The notes: generated from the letters alone by a model not told the origin. A DNA stretch of 64,000 nt from an uncultured Clostridia bacterium (GCA_934457145.1 CAKSHP010000009.1:1-64000); one strand, 5' to 3'. Shown: positions 16,414 to 25,431, counted from the stretch's first letter. Translations and numbers: made by a program.

Positions 16414-17472
16414 ATGCAGACTGCGCTTAAAAAAAAGCCTGAGTTTAAAATTAAATCTGCGTCAAGAGATATATCTCTTGACGCAGTGAAGTTTTTTGCA
16501 ATTATAGGCGTTTTATTTATACATTCATGCAATTATTTTTATCCGATTAATTCAGCCGCATGGACAACAAACATATTTTTAAGCTCTGTTTTGCGCTGCG
16601 CAGTTCCTTTGTTTTTAATGTGTAGCGGAGCACTTTTGTTAAACCCGAAAAAACAAATAACATTTAAAGCACTTTTTACAAAATATCTTCTAAGGCTTGT
16701 TATTGCAATGTTTTTCTGGGCAGCTTTCTACAAAGTGCTTGACCTTTATTTCCAAAATAACCTTTCTTATAAGAGCCTTGTAAAAGCAGCAAAAGAAGTT
16801 TTAAAGTTTGACCATAAATTTCATATGTATTATATGCATATTATAATTTTGGTTTATGTTTTATTGCCGGTTACAAAAGTTTTGGTAAATAACATGAATA
16901 AAAAAGAACTTCTCTACACGCTTATGGTATGGTTTTTAACCGGAATAATTATTCCGACATTTATATCGCTGAATTTTCTTATGCCGTTTGAACATATATA
17001 TAACCTTTATTCCGTTAAAATGGCATATGCTGCGGTAGGTTACTGCATTTTGGGATACTTTTTAAAAACATACAGTCAAAATAACTTTTTTTATACAGTT
17101 TGCGCCGCAGCGGGATTTTTAATTATATTTTCCGGCACCGTGCTATGCTCTTTAAAATATAACTTTTTATACACCGAGTTTTTCAACGGATTTTCTCTGG
17201 GCGTGTTTTTATCGGCTGTCGGAATTTTCGGTATATTAAACAATATTAAAAGCTTTGGAATTTTTAACGGTTTAATAACTTATATTTCAAAGGCCTCGTT
17301 TTGTATATACCTTGTCCATGTTGCATTTTTAAATTTTACCGATTTCGGATTTTTTTTAAAATTTCCGCAAATCATAGCCGTGCCGTCAAAGGTTTTTATA
17401 AATCTTGTTTTAAGCACAGCCGTTTATTTTGTAATATCTAAAATACCGGTTGCAAAAAAATATATTATATAA
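16414..17472 (+). CDS. membrane acyltransferase, acyltransferase-3 family
   Basis: An integral membrane protein of about 352 residues that probably transfers an O-acyl group, often acetyl, to a surface glycan or other carbohydrate. The N-terminal motif SLDAVKFFAIIGVLFIHS contains the conserved His. It is followed by about ten hydrophobic segments, a basic loop after helix 2 and a final CIYLVHVAFL segment typical of the family. I prefer the ATG at 16414, with AAGTGA upstream, over the in-frame GTG at 16405. It is cotranscribed with alpha-galactosidase copy B. A broken copy lies at 13690. A 30-bp palindrome falls within codons 15-24. Confidence 0.87.
   Translation: MQTALKKKPEFKIKSASRDISLDAVKFFAIIGVLFIHSCNYFYPINSAAWTTNIFLSSVLRCAVPLFLMCSGALLLNPKKQITFKALFTKYLLRLVIAMFFWAAFYKVLDLYFQNNLSYKSLVKAAKEVLKFDHKFHMYYMHIIILVYVLLPVTKVLVNNMNKKELLYTLMVWFLTGIIIPTFISLNFLMPFEHIYNLYSVKMAYAAVGYCILGYFLKTYSQNNFFYTVCAAAGFLIIFSGTVLCSLKYNFLYTEFFNGFSLGVFLSAVGIFGILNNIKSFGIFNGLITYISKASFCIYLVHVAFLNFTDFGFFLKFPQIIAVPSKVFINLVLSTAVYFVISKIPVAKKYII
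16457..16486. repeat. 30-bp perfect palindrome (copy B)
   Basis: The same perfect palindrome as at 13733-13762, here inside the intact acyltransferase gene. It could form a strong RNA hairpin about 40 nt after the start codon. Confidence 0.85.
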
Positions 17473-17488
17473 TATTTTGCACAGACTC

Positions 17489-17538
17489 TAAAAAAACTCT
17501 TGAAAAACAGGATTAAACCTGATTTCAAGAGTTTTTTT
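17489..17538. terminator. bidirectional terminator
   Basis: AAACTCTTGAAA (about 17494-17505) pairs with TTTCAAGAGTTT (17523-17534), with A residues before and T residues after. It serves both the acyltransferase and the convergent GH31 gene. Confidence 0.85.
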
Positions 17539-17543
17539 AATCT

Positions 17544-19064
17544 TTATAATTTTTCAAAATAGGGTATTCTCTCTATAGGAGTGTCTATCTCTATTTCGCA
17601 GCCGCCGTCATAAACCGTGCCGTCGTCTGATTTCCATTTTCCGCCCGGAAGCTTTATTTTCTTTTTCGTCTGATCCTTTACTATAACTGGAGACACAAGG
17701 TATTTATCGCCCAACATAAAAGAATCTTTAACATTTTCAAAGCCTTCGCCCGAAAATTCATATTCAAGCGCGCGCACTACCGGCTCACCTGTATTAACAG
17801 CGTCTTTTGCAAGCTTAAGTATGTAGTCTTTGAATTTATCGTGAAGCTTTGCAGCCTCAAAGCATAAATCACAATGCTTTTTATCCAAAACTCTCCACGG
17901 CGCCGCACTAAACTGCATCATGGGCATAAGAGCCGCGCACTGCGCATAGCGGACGAAAAGCTGCTGGTCAACGCCTTTTTCCTTATCCGTAAAATATGAA
18001 AACTGTCCGCCGCCTATCATATCGGAGCAAACATAAGGATATCCCATAAGTCCCTGAGCTATTGTGTCTGCTATTAAAGAATCAATTCCGTTGTCGTCCC
18101 ATGCAGGTCTTTTGTCGCAAAGTCTTTGAACAAGCGCAAGGTTTTGCGTGTTAAAAGCGGCGCGAAACTCATTATATTTATATTTTGCGCCGAGCTTTCC
18201 GAAAAGCGATGTATAGTGGTTTGCGGAAGGATATTCTTTATAAAAAGAATAATCGCCGTTATAATACTCACAGTCGCCCGCATCAAATTTAAAACCGTCT
18301 ATACCGTAATCATCCATCAACCGCTTATTTTCATCATCATACCATTTAACGGCGTCCGGATTTGAAAAATCAAGTTCTGCGCTGTATCCGTTCCACCATT
18401 TTATAACTGCGGCATCTTCCGAGCCTTTCTTTTTTACCAAAAGCCCTTTTTTCTCAAGGCTTCTGAAAACCTCGCAATCCGGGCTTATAAAAGGAGATGT
18501 CCAAAGCATAACCTTAAATCCCATATCGTGAAGCATATCAACCATTTTTTTAGGATCTTCAAATCTGTCTGCTCTGAATTTAAAAACTCCGTAGTCCTCC
18601 TGCCAGTTATCGTCAATCATCAAAATTGCATTGTCTATGCCGAATTCTTTTATCTTTTTTGCATATTCAATTATATCCTTTTGATTTTGGTCATAGATAA
18701 GCTCTATCCATGTGTTAAACTGCGGAGATGTGAAAAATTCGTCTTCAACGCATTTTTCGGGTTTTAAATTCATTATCTCAACAGCTGTTAAATATGCTCC
18801 CTTTAAGGTCTTATTTGAGCTCTGAGCCAATTTTATATCATTTCCGTATAGTTTTATATTTTCTTCTTTTATTTCAAAATCAAAGGGATTTTCGCTGTAT
18901 ATGCATTTTCCCATATTTGTTATCAAAAACGAAGCACACTGATTTGAATGATTATTTCCGATTGTTTTTCTGCTGTAACCGTTTTTATAAGGCATTTCGT
19001 CGCCGTATCTGCTCAATCCGCCCCAAACATATTCATTTTTTTCAAGCGTGAAAACATATTCCAT
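17544..19064 (-). CDS. GH31-family glycosidase
   Basis: A cytoplasmic retaining alpha-glycosidase of about 506 residues. The TIM barrel shows NAILMIDDNWQEDYG (about 145-159), FKVMLWTSPFISPD, and GIDGFKFDAGD with the catalytic nucleophile Asp261. An FSAAPW-type segment and a C-terminal beta-domain follow. It lacks the long N-terminal domain of classical alpha-glucosidases, and the substrate (alpha-glucoside, alpha-xyloside or alpha-galactoside) cannot be read from sequence. The start is the ATG at 19064, with GGAGA upstream. It lies only 19 bp after gyrB on the same strand, in the place where gyrA normally follows. Confidence 0.88.
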   Translation of the reverse strand: MEYVFTLEKNEYVWGGLSRYGDEMPYKNGYSRKTIGNNHSNQCASFLITNMGKCIYSENPFDFEIKEENIKLYGNDIKLAQSSNKTLKGAYLTAVEIMNLKPEKCVEDEFFTSPQFNTWIELIYDQNQKDIIEYAKKIKEFGIDNAILMIDDNWQEDYGVFKFRADRFEDPKKMVDMLHDMGFKVMLWTSPFISPDCEVFRSLEKKGLLVKKKGSEDAAVIKWWNGYSAELDFSNPDAVKWYDDENKRLMDDYGIDGFKFDAGDCEYYNGDYSFYKEYPSANHYTSLFGKLGAKYKYNEFRAAFNTQNLALVQRLCDKRPAWDDNGIDSLIADTIAQGLMGYPYVCSDMIGGGQFSYFTDKEKGVDQQLFVRYAQCAALMPMMQFSAAPWRVLDKKHCDLCFEAAKLHDKFKDYILKLAKDAVNTGEPVVRALEYEFSGEGFENVKDSFMLGDKYLVSPVIVKDQTKKKIKLPGGKWKSDDGTVYDGGCEIEIDTPIERIPYFEKL

Positions 19065-19083
19065 ATCTTTTTCTCCTTTAACT

Positions 19084-21009
19084 TTATATATCAAGATTTT
19101 GAACAAATTTTGCATTCGTTTCTATAAACTCTCTTCTCGGATCAACATTATCTCCCATAAGCACAGTGAACACCTCATCTGCTTTAACCGCATCGTCTAA
19201 AGTTACTCTGCGCATTGTTCTTGCCGATGGATCCATTGTTGTTTCCCAAAGCTGTTTAGATGTCATCTCACCCAAACCTTTGTAACGCTGAACATCGCAT
19301 TTGCCGCCCATTTCTTCTGTTACTTTTGTTAAATCGTTATCATTGTAAACATATTTAACCGTTTTTCCTTTTTCAACTTTAAAAAGCGGCGGCTGGGCAA
19401 GATATATATATCCTCCCTCAACCAAAGGACGCATATGACGGAAAAAGAACGTTAAAAGAAGAGTTCTGATATGCGAACCGTCAACATCGGCATCCGCCAT
19501 TATTATAATTTTATGATATTTAAGCTTTTCTATATTGAATTCATCGCCAATGCCGGCGCCCAATGCCATTATTATAGGCAAAAGCTTTTCATTTCCGTAA
19601 ACCTTGTCAAGTCTTGCTTTTTCAACGTTAAGCATCTTTCCCCAAAGCGGCAGAATAGCCTGAAAGCTTCTGTCTCTTCCCTGTTTTGCGCTGCCTCCTG
19701 CGGAGTCACCCTCAACTATATATATTTCATTTTTTTCAGGATCTTTTCCAGAGCATTTTGCAAGTTTTCCCAAAAGCGAGCTGTCGCCCGAAGACGCCGA
19801 CTTTCTCGTTGCTTCTCTTGCCTTTCTTGCAGCCTCTCTTGCTCTTGAAGCAGTCAGCGCTTTTTCCAAAATCATTTTTGCAACAATCGGGTTTTCTTCA
19901 AGAAAATCTCCGAATTTTTCTGTTACAACTCTGTCTACCAGGCCTCTTATTTCGCTGTTTCCGAGCTTTGTTTTTGTCTGTCCTTCAAACTGAGCCTCGG
20001 TAACCTTAACGCTTATTACAACCGTTAATCCCTCTCTGACGTCATCGCCGGAAAGATTTTGGTCTTTTTCTTTTAAAATATTATATTTTCTTGCATAATC
20101 ATTAAACACTCTTGTGAGCGCAGTTTTAAAACCTGCCTCATGAGTACCGCCCTCGGTCGTGTTTATGTTATTTGCAAATGTCATAAACGTTTCCGAATAG
20201 TTATCGGTATACTGCATTGCTATTTCAACATATGAGTCGCCCTTCTGACCGTCAAAATATATAACATCGTCATGAATCGGCACTTTTTTGCGGTTTATAT
20301 GTTTAACAAACTCTCTTATGCCGCCCTCGTAGTGCATTTTGTTATGAACTTCTTCTTCTCCTCTTAAATCCGTGAACTCAATGTTTAGTCCCGCATTTAA
20401 AAATGCCTGTTCGCGAAGGCGCGTTAATAAAACGTCGTAATCGTAATCAAGCGTTTCAAAAATAGAATTATCCGCCAAAAACGTTACCTTTGTTCCCGTT
20501 TTATCCGTGTCGCCTATTATTTTTACGCTGCCGCAGCTCTTTCCTCTTTCGTATCTCTGATAATAAACATGCTCGCCGTTTGAAACTTCAACTTCCAGGT
20601 ATTCCGAAAGCGCATTAACAACCGACGAACCAACACCGTGAAGACCGCCGGAAACCTTATATCCCCCGCCGCCGAATTTTCCTCCGGCGTGAAGTATTGT
20701 AAACACAACCTCCAAAGTTGAAATTCCCATTTTAGGATGTATTCCGACAGGTATGCCTCTGCCGTCGTCTATAACCGTAACAACATTACCCGGTTTTAAT
20801 ATAACGTTAATATTTTTGCAGTATCCTGCAAGAGCCTCATCTATAGCGTTGTCCACTATTTCATACACAAGATGATGCAATCCTCTTATTGATGTTGAAC
20901 CTATATACATACCCGGTCTTTTTCTTACAGCCTCAAGACCTTCCAAAACCTGTATCTGGTTTTCATCATAATTGTTTTGTGTTGCGGTTATATTAATTTT
21001 GTCATCCAT
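19084..21009 (-). CDS. gyrB: DNA gyrase subunit B
   Basis: The ATPase subunit of gyrase, which introduces negative supercoils together with GyrA. About 641 residues, the normal length for Firmicutes. The GHKL ATPase region has EIVDNAIDEALAG and DDGRGIPVG, followed by GGKFGGGGYKVSGGLHGVG. The TOPRIM domain shows EGDSAGGSAKQGRDR and IMADADVDGSHIRTLLLT, and the tail has RYKGLGEM. I place the start at the ATG at 21009, since the earlier in-frame ATG (21027) overlaps the GGAGG. It is last in the dnaA-dnaN-yaaA-recF-remB-gyrB block. No gyrA is present in the window. Confidence 0.97.
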   Translation of the reverse strand: MDDKINITATQNNYDENQIQVLEGLEAVRKRPGMYIGSTSIRGLHHLVYEIVDNAIDEALAGYCKNINVILKPGNVVTVIDDGRGIPVGIHPKMGISTLEVVFTILHAGGKFGGGGYKVSGGLHGVGSSVVNALSEYLEVEVSNGEHVYYQRYERGKSCGSVKIIGDTDKTGTKVTFLADNSIFETLDYDYDVLLTRLREQAFLNAGLNIEFTDLRGEEEVHNKMHYEGGIREFVKHINRKKVPIHDDVIYFDGQKGDSYVEIAMQYTDNYSETFMTFANNINTTEGGTHEAGFKTALTRVFNDYARKYNILKEKDQNLSGDDVREGLTVVISVKVTEAQFEGQTKTKLGNSEIRGLVDRVVTEKFGDFLEENPIVAKMILEKALTASRAREAARKAREATRKSASSGDSSLLGKLAKCSGKDPEKNEIYIVEGDSAGGSAKQGRDRSFQAILPLWGKMLNVEKARLDKVYGNEKLLPIIMALGAGIGDEFNIEKLKYHKIIIMADADVDGSHIRTLLLTFFFRHMRPLVEGGYIYLAQPPLFKVEKGKTVKYVYNDNDLTKVTEEMGGKCDVQRYKGLGEMTSKQLWETTMDPSARTMRRVTLDDAVKADEVFTVLMGDNVDPRREFIETNAKFVQNLDI

Positions 21010-21044
21010 TTTAACAAAATCCTCCATTTTATAATTTACATTTA

Positions 21045-21311
21045 TTAAAATTTATAATCTTTATCATTTGCTCTTTTCAAAATAGTTGATGCCGAAAGAG
21101 GCGAAATATAAAGCTTTGTTTTTTTGTTTTCTTCGCATAAAATATAGCTTTTCGGCAAGTCAAACCTGCTTACGTCTATAACTGCTCCGCTTTTTTGCGA
21201 TGCCTCCAAAAACTCTCTTGTCCTTTTCGACATTGATGTGCTTTCAAGGTCAAAAATTGCAACAACTTCTTTTAAAGACACGCAAACGTCGCTTCCGAGA
21301 TGCAAAAACAT
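21045..21311 (-). CDS. remB: extracellular matrix regulator RemB (DUF370)
   Basis: An 88-residue DUF370 protein, the remB (yaaB) position of Bacillus between recF and gyrB. It begins MFLHLGSDVCVSLKEVVAIFDLE and ends with short conserved segments including SYILCEENK and SPLSASTLKR-like residues. RemA and RemB affect biofilm matrix genes in Bacillus; a structural or DNA-binding role is assumed here. The ribosome-binding site overlaps the TGA stop of recF, so the two genes are translationally close. Confidence 0.9.
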   Translation of the reverse strand: MFLHLGSDVCVSLKEVVAIFDLESTSMSKRTREFLEASQKSGAVIDVSRFDLPKSYILCEENKKTKLYISPLSASTILKRANDKDYKF

Positions 21312-21315
21312 TTTT

Positions 21316-22425
21316 TCACCCTTCCGTTATTTTTCTGTTACAAACATGAAAATACTTAACAAATCCTTTATTTTTAAGATTATTTTCTTTGTCCGTACAG
21401 GTTATAATAGTTTGTTTATTATTTATGCTGCCGTTTAAATAGCTTCTTCTGTTTTCATCAAGCTCGCTTAAAATATCGTCAAGCAAAATAATCGGATAAT
21501 CGTTTTTCTCGTTCTTTATAAGCTCTGAAAGAGCAAGCTTTAAGCTTAAAACAATGCTTCTCATCTGCCCCTGTGAGGCATATCTTCTGACTTCTCTTTT
21601 ATTTATAAAAAACAAAATATCATCTTTATGAACTCCTGTTTGCGTAGCGCCTGTTTCTATATCTTTTTTTCTTGTTAAAAAAAGCTTTTCTTCAACGCTC
21701 TTTTTTATTTCGGATAAATCGCATCCGTTTTCAAAATTATCGTAAAAATTGCATAAATACTTTATTTTAAGGCTTTCAGATGATATATCCTTATAAATTT
21801 CATACAGATAAACTTTAAGCTGTTTAAAAAAATTAAATCTGTAAACACATATTCTTGCGCACAAATCAGATAAATAACTGTCCCACACGTCAAGCGTTTC
21901 CGTGCCGCATTCGTTTTGATTTATTCTTTTCAAAAGCGCATTTCTCTGACTTAAAATCTTTAAATATTCGTTTAAAAGTCCGACATAAACCGGCCTTATC
22001 TGACTTATTGCCATATCCGTAAAACGCCTTCTTTCCGAAGGAAACCCCTTTATCAAAAAAAGATCCTCCGGAGAAAACATAACAACATTTATGTAGTTTG
22101 AAATTTCGCTTATTTTTTTTATTTCGATTTCATTTATGCAAAAAAGCTTTTTTTTATCGTTATAAAGAGAAAAGCTCCCGAAAAAATCTCTGCCGCAACT
22201 TTCAAACGACATTTCGATTTTTGCCATATTTTTATTTTCGTTTATTAATTCTTTAACCGATGCTCTTCTGTGTGAGCGTCCGGTGCAAAACAAATACACA
22301 GCCTCCAAAACGTTTGTTTTCCCGGCGGCATTTAAGCCGTATATAATATTTGTTTTATCATAAAAGTTAATTTCAGCTTCTTCATAGCAGCGAAAATCGG
22401 TGAGCCTTAAGCTTTTTATAAACAT
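21316..22425 (-). CDS. recF: DNA replication and repair protein RecF
   Basis: An ABC-type ATPase of the SMC-like family that helps load RecA at stalled forks and gaps. 369 residues, the normal length. Walker A is GLNAAGKTN (about 30-38). The signature region reads YASQGQMRSIVLSLKLA, and Walker B is IILLDDILSELD. It ends in TGA, which shows that TGA is a real stop codon in this genome. Its start lies 2 bp after the end of the yaaA stop codon. Confidence 0.96.
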   Translation of the reverse strand: MFIKSLRLTDFRCYEEAEINFYDKTNIIYGLNAAGKTNVLEAVYLFCTGRSHRRASVKELINENKNMAKIEMSFESCGRDFFGSFSLYNDKKKLFCINEIEIKKISEISNYINVVMFSPEDLFLIKGFPSERRRFTDMAISQIRPVYVGLLNEYLKILSQRNALLKRINQNECGTETLDVWDSYLSDLCARICVYRFNFFKQLKVYLYEIYKDISSESLKIKYLCNFYDNFENGCDLSEIKKSVEEKLFLTRKKDIETGATQTGVHKDDILFFINKREVRRYASQGQMRSIVLSLKLALSELIKNEKNDYPIILLDDILSELDENRRSYLNGSINNKQTIITCTDKENNLKNKGFVKYFHVCNRKITEG

Positions 22426-22426
22426 A

Positions 22427-22651
22427 TTATTTCACCTTTATCAAAAGCGTTTCATCTTCAAATTCTATTTTAACAACATCGTTTGGTCTTATTTTTTTTC
22501 CGCGCATTGTGCACACGCTGCCGTTTACCAAAACAATCTCATCTAAAATCATGTCTTTTGCGTCACTGCCGTTTTCAGCAACACCGCTGAATTTTAAAAG
22601 CTGATCAAGTTTTATATATTCAGTATTTATTTTAACTTCTTCACTTTGCAT
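22427..22651 (-). CDS. yaaA: S4-domain RNA-binding protein YaaA
   Basis: A 74-residue S4-like protein (YaaA/YbcJ group) with INTEYIKLDQLLKFSGVAENGSDAK and the VNGSVCTMRGKKIRPNDVV turn that contacts RNA in S4 folds. It is the standard small gene between dnaN and recF in Firmicutes. An RNA or ribosome target is inferred from the fold. Confidence 0.93.
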   Translation of the reverse strand: MQSEEVKINTEYIKLDQLLKFSGVAENGSDAKDMILDEIVLVNGSVCTMRGKKIRPNDVVKIEFEDETLLIKVK

Positions 22652-22677
22652 TTATTTTTCACCTGTTTTCGCAATTT

Positions 22678-23796
22678 TTATTGAGACTGTATATTAATAG
22701 GCATAACCATGTATATAAACTCTTCTCCTTCAACCGGACGAACTATGCATGGGTTTCTTGAAGATATAAAGTCTAACAAAACTTCGCTTTTTTCGCAGTT
22801 TCTAAAGACATTATACAAATATCTCTGATTAAGTCCTATTAAAAGCTCTCCCGATTTTAAAGCATCAGCGTTTATAACATCAGATATTTTTCCTATCTGC
22901 GAGCTGCAGTTTACGTTTATTTCATCATCTTTTATGTCAAGCTTTAAAGGCGATTTTGCGCTGTCGGCATTAATTATAAGAGCCGCTCTTTCAAGAGAGG
23001 ATAAAACGTTTGCCGTATCAACCTTAAGCTCTATTTCAAAATTTTTCTGTTTTTCTATAACGTTTTTATAATTTGTATACTCTCCGTCTCTTAATCTTGA
23101 CGTTACGGTAAAGTTTTCAAACTCAAAAAGTATATGCTTTTCGCTGAAATATATTTTAACGTTTAAATCGTCATCGGAAATTATTTTTAAAAGCTCGTTT
23201 AATGTTTTTCCCGGAACAATAACTCTTATGTTTTTGCCGTTTTCCTCTATATTTTCATTTCTTATTGCCATTAAAAATCCATCGGTTGAAACGACAGATA
23301 TTTTATTGTTTTCTATTTCAAACAAAGAGCCTGTCCATATAGGTTTTTTATCGTTTGTTGAAATTGCGAAAATTGTTTGCTTTATAAGGCTTTTTAAAAC
23401 ACGCTGATTTATTGTTATGCTGTCGTTTTTGTTAATCTGAGGAATTTTAGGATATTCGGAAGCGTCTAATCCTAAAATATCAAAATTAACGTTTGAGCAT
23501 TTTATTTTTGTAACGAATTTATCGTCTGTTTCAATAAAAACAGGTGCATCGGGAAGTTTTCTTATTATTTCGCCAAACATTCTTGCATTTAAAACAACTT
23601 TTCCTTCTTCTATTACCTGAACTGTACATTCGTGCTCTATTGCAAGTTCAAGGTCGTTGCCCGTAAGAGTTATTTTATCGTTTTTCGTTTCTATTAAAAT
23701 TCCTTCCAGAACAGGAAGCGTTGATTTTGAAGAAACTGCTTTTGAAACTATATTAACAGCTTCAATTAATATGTTTTTGTCACACAGTATTTTCAT
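22678..23796 (-). CDS. dnaN: DNA polymerase III beta subunit (sliding clamp)
   Basis: Forms the ring-shaped clamp that tethers the replicative polymerase. 372 residues with the three clamp domains. Conserved segments include AVSSKSTLPVLEGILIET, the VSTDGFLMAIR strand, and the C-terminal YMVMPINI end, where the last strands form the protein-binding pocket. It follows dnaA with a 248-bp gap that holds the DNA-unwinding element. Confidence 0.97.
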   Translation of the reverse strand: MKILCDKNILIEAVNIVSKAVSSKSTLPVLEGILIETKNDKITLTGNDLELAIEHECTVQVIEEGKVVLNARMFGEIIRKLPDAPVFIETDDKFVTKIKCSNVNFDILGLDASEYPKIPQINKNDSITINQRVLKSLIKQTIFAISTNDKKPIWTGSLFEIENNKISVVSTDGFLMAIRNENIEENGKNIRVIVPGKTLNELLKIISDDDLNVKIYFSEKHILFEFENFTVTSRLRDGEYTNYKNVIEKQKNFEIELKVDTANVLSSLERAALIINADSAKSPLKLDIKDDEINVNCSSQIGKISDVINADALKSGELLIGLNQRYLYNVFRNCEKSEVLLDFISSRNPCIVRPVEGEEFIYMVMPINIQSQ

Positions 23797-24044
23797 AAAG
23801 TTTCAGACCTTTCAAAAAAAAATTCAAAATTATTATAATTATATATAATAAAATAAATATATAATGAATAGTAGTAATAGTAGTAGGTATGTGAAAACAG
23901 TGGAAAACGCTTAAAGATGCCGTATACAAAGTGTTTTTCGATGTTAATATATTATTGATAACATAAACGGTTTATCAACATAAATAACATATTGACATTG
24001 TTTAGGATAACTTATGCATATTTTCACATATTTTTTATGGAAAA
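23797..24044 (-). other. oriC: oriC core: DnaA boxes, DnaA-trios and unwinding element
   Basis: Reading the minus strand from dnaA to dnaN there are degenerate DnaA boxes TGTTGATAA (23972-23980), TTTTCCACT (23899-23907) and GTTTTCACA (23890-23898). Then come six consecutive triplets at 23869-23886 (plus strand TAG TAG TAA TAG TAG TAG, i.e. 3'-GAT/AAT-5' DnaA-trios), and finally an almost pure A/T stretch at 23821-23868. This is the order described for the Bacillus subtilis unwinding region. Confidence 0.85.
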
Positions 24045-25382
24045 CTACTTCAATATACTTTTTAACTGTTTCGTCATTATTTCTATTGCAGAAGCAACCT
24101 CTTTATTTGTTTTTATATTCTTTTCAATGTTGTCAACAGCATGTATAACGGTTGTGTAATGTCTTTTTCCGTATTCGTTTCCGATAACGACAAACGACAT
24201 ATCCGTCAGCTTTCTGCAAAGATACATGCAAATCTGTCTTGCGTCTGAAATATCTTGGGTTTTTCTTTTTCCTTTTATATCTTCAATCGGTATTCCGTAA
24301 TATTTAGACACTGTTTCGTTAATTGATTTCGCCGTAATTCTTATAACACCCTCTTTTGCTATAACAGAGCTTAAAGCTTCCTCTGCAAGCTCAAGATTTA
24401 ATATTTTGCCCGTTATTTTTGCATATGAAACAATTCTTGTTAAAGCTCCTTCAAGCTCTCTTATGTTTGATTTGATACTGTCGGCTATATAACAGTAAAC
24501 ATCATACGGCACATCAACATTTTCAAATGACGCTTTCTTTTGAAGAATTGCAATTCTTGTTTCATAGTCCGGCGGTTTAATATCGCCTATAAGTCCGCAT
24601 TCAAATCTTGTGCGCAGTCTGTCTTCCAAGGTGCTTATTTCTCTCGGCAAACGATCCGATGTTAAAACTATTTGCTTGTTTGAATTAAAAAGATCGTTAA
24701 AAGTATGGAAAAATTCCTCCTGGCCAAGCTCTTTTCCGGCTAAAAACTGAATATCGTCTATCAAAAGAATATCGGCGTTTCTGTATTTATTTCGAAAATT
24801 TGCCGTTGTTCTTGATGAAATAGCGTTAATAAGCTCGTTTATAAACATTTCCGAAGAAATATACACTATATTTGAATTCGGATTAGCGGATTTTGCATAG
24901 TTTGCTATAGCATGCATAAGATGAGTTTTTCCGAGTCCCGAATCGCCGTATAAAAACAGAGGATTGTATGCCTGAGCGGGCGCCTGGGCAACCGCAACTG
25001 CCGCTGCATGCGCAAAGTAATTCGAATTTCCGACAACGAACGTGTCAAATGTGTATCTCGGATTTATATATGAAGGCACATCATTTGAATTTTTTAATTC
25101 GTTTTTCTTTTCGTTTTTTTCAATAAAAGATATGTTTTCTGCTCCGCCTATAACAAATTCGATATCATAGCTGTTTTTTAAAACGGATTCAAATGCCCCT
25201 GATATAAGCGGTTTATATCTTTTTATCATAGACAGTATTAAATCGTTTGAAACCGAAAGAGTAACTTTGTTTTCGGTTATGGAAAGAGGTTTTACATCTC
25301 CAAACCATGTATTAAAAGTAAGAGGTGTAACTTCAGGTTTTATAAGCTGTAAAACTTCGTCCCAAACATTAAAAATATTCAT
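24045..25382 (-). CDS. dnaA: chromosomal replication initiator DnaA
   Basis: Binds DnaA boxes and melts oriC. 445 residues. Domain I is at the N-terminus, then a short linker, then the AAA+ domain with Walker A LYGDSGLGKTHLMHA, Walker B ILLIDDIQFLAG and the arginine-finger region LRTRFECGLI. Domain IV carries the DNA-binding signature SDARQICMYLCRKLT-DMSF followed by GKRHYTTVIHA. The ATG is preceded by AGGGG. DnaA boxes lie on both sides of the gene, giving a bipartite origin. Confidence 0.97.
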   Translation of the reverse strand: MNIFNVWDEVLQLIKPEVTPLTFNTWFGDVKPLSITENKVTLSVSNDLILSMIKRYKPLISGAFESVLKNSYDIEFVIGGAENISFIEKNEKKNELKNSNDVPSYINPRYTFDTFVVGNSNYFAHAAAVAVAQAPAQAYNPLFLYGDSGLGKTHLMHAIANYAKSANPNSNIVYISSEMFINELINAISSRTTANFRNKYRNADILLIDDIQFLAGKELGQEEFFHTFNDLFNSNKQIVLTSDRLPREISTLEDRLRTRFECGLIGDIKPPDYETRIAILQKKASFENVDVPYDVYCYIADSIKSNIRELEGALTRIVSYAKITGKILNLELAEEALSSVIAKEGVIRITAKSINETVSKYYGIPIEDIKGKRKTQDISDARQICMYLCRKLTDMSFVVIGNEYGKRHYTTVIHAVDNIEKNIKTNKEVASAIEIMTKQLKSILK

Positions 25383-25431
25383 TTATAAAACCCCTTGCAA
25401 CAATTTGTAGTGTTAGGCTTATGTTTAAAAG

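Larger units (their letters stand above)
13864..17019. repeat. tandem duplication, copy B
   Basis: The second unit contains the beta-helix fragment, the alpha-galactosidase and the acyltransferase up to the junction position (17019). The unit boundary has GGAATAAA in both copies (11129 and 13864), and the join connects acyltransferase codon about 202 to the beta-helix gene. This is the parent form, since its acyltransferase is intact. Confidence 0.85.
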
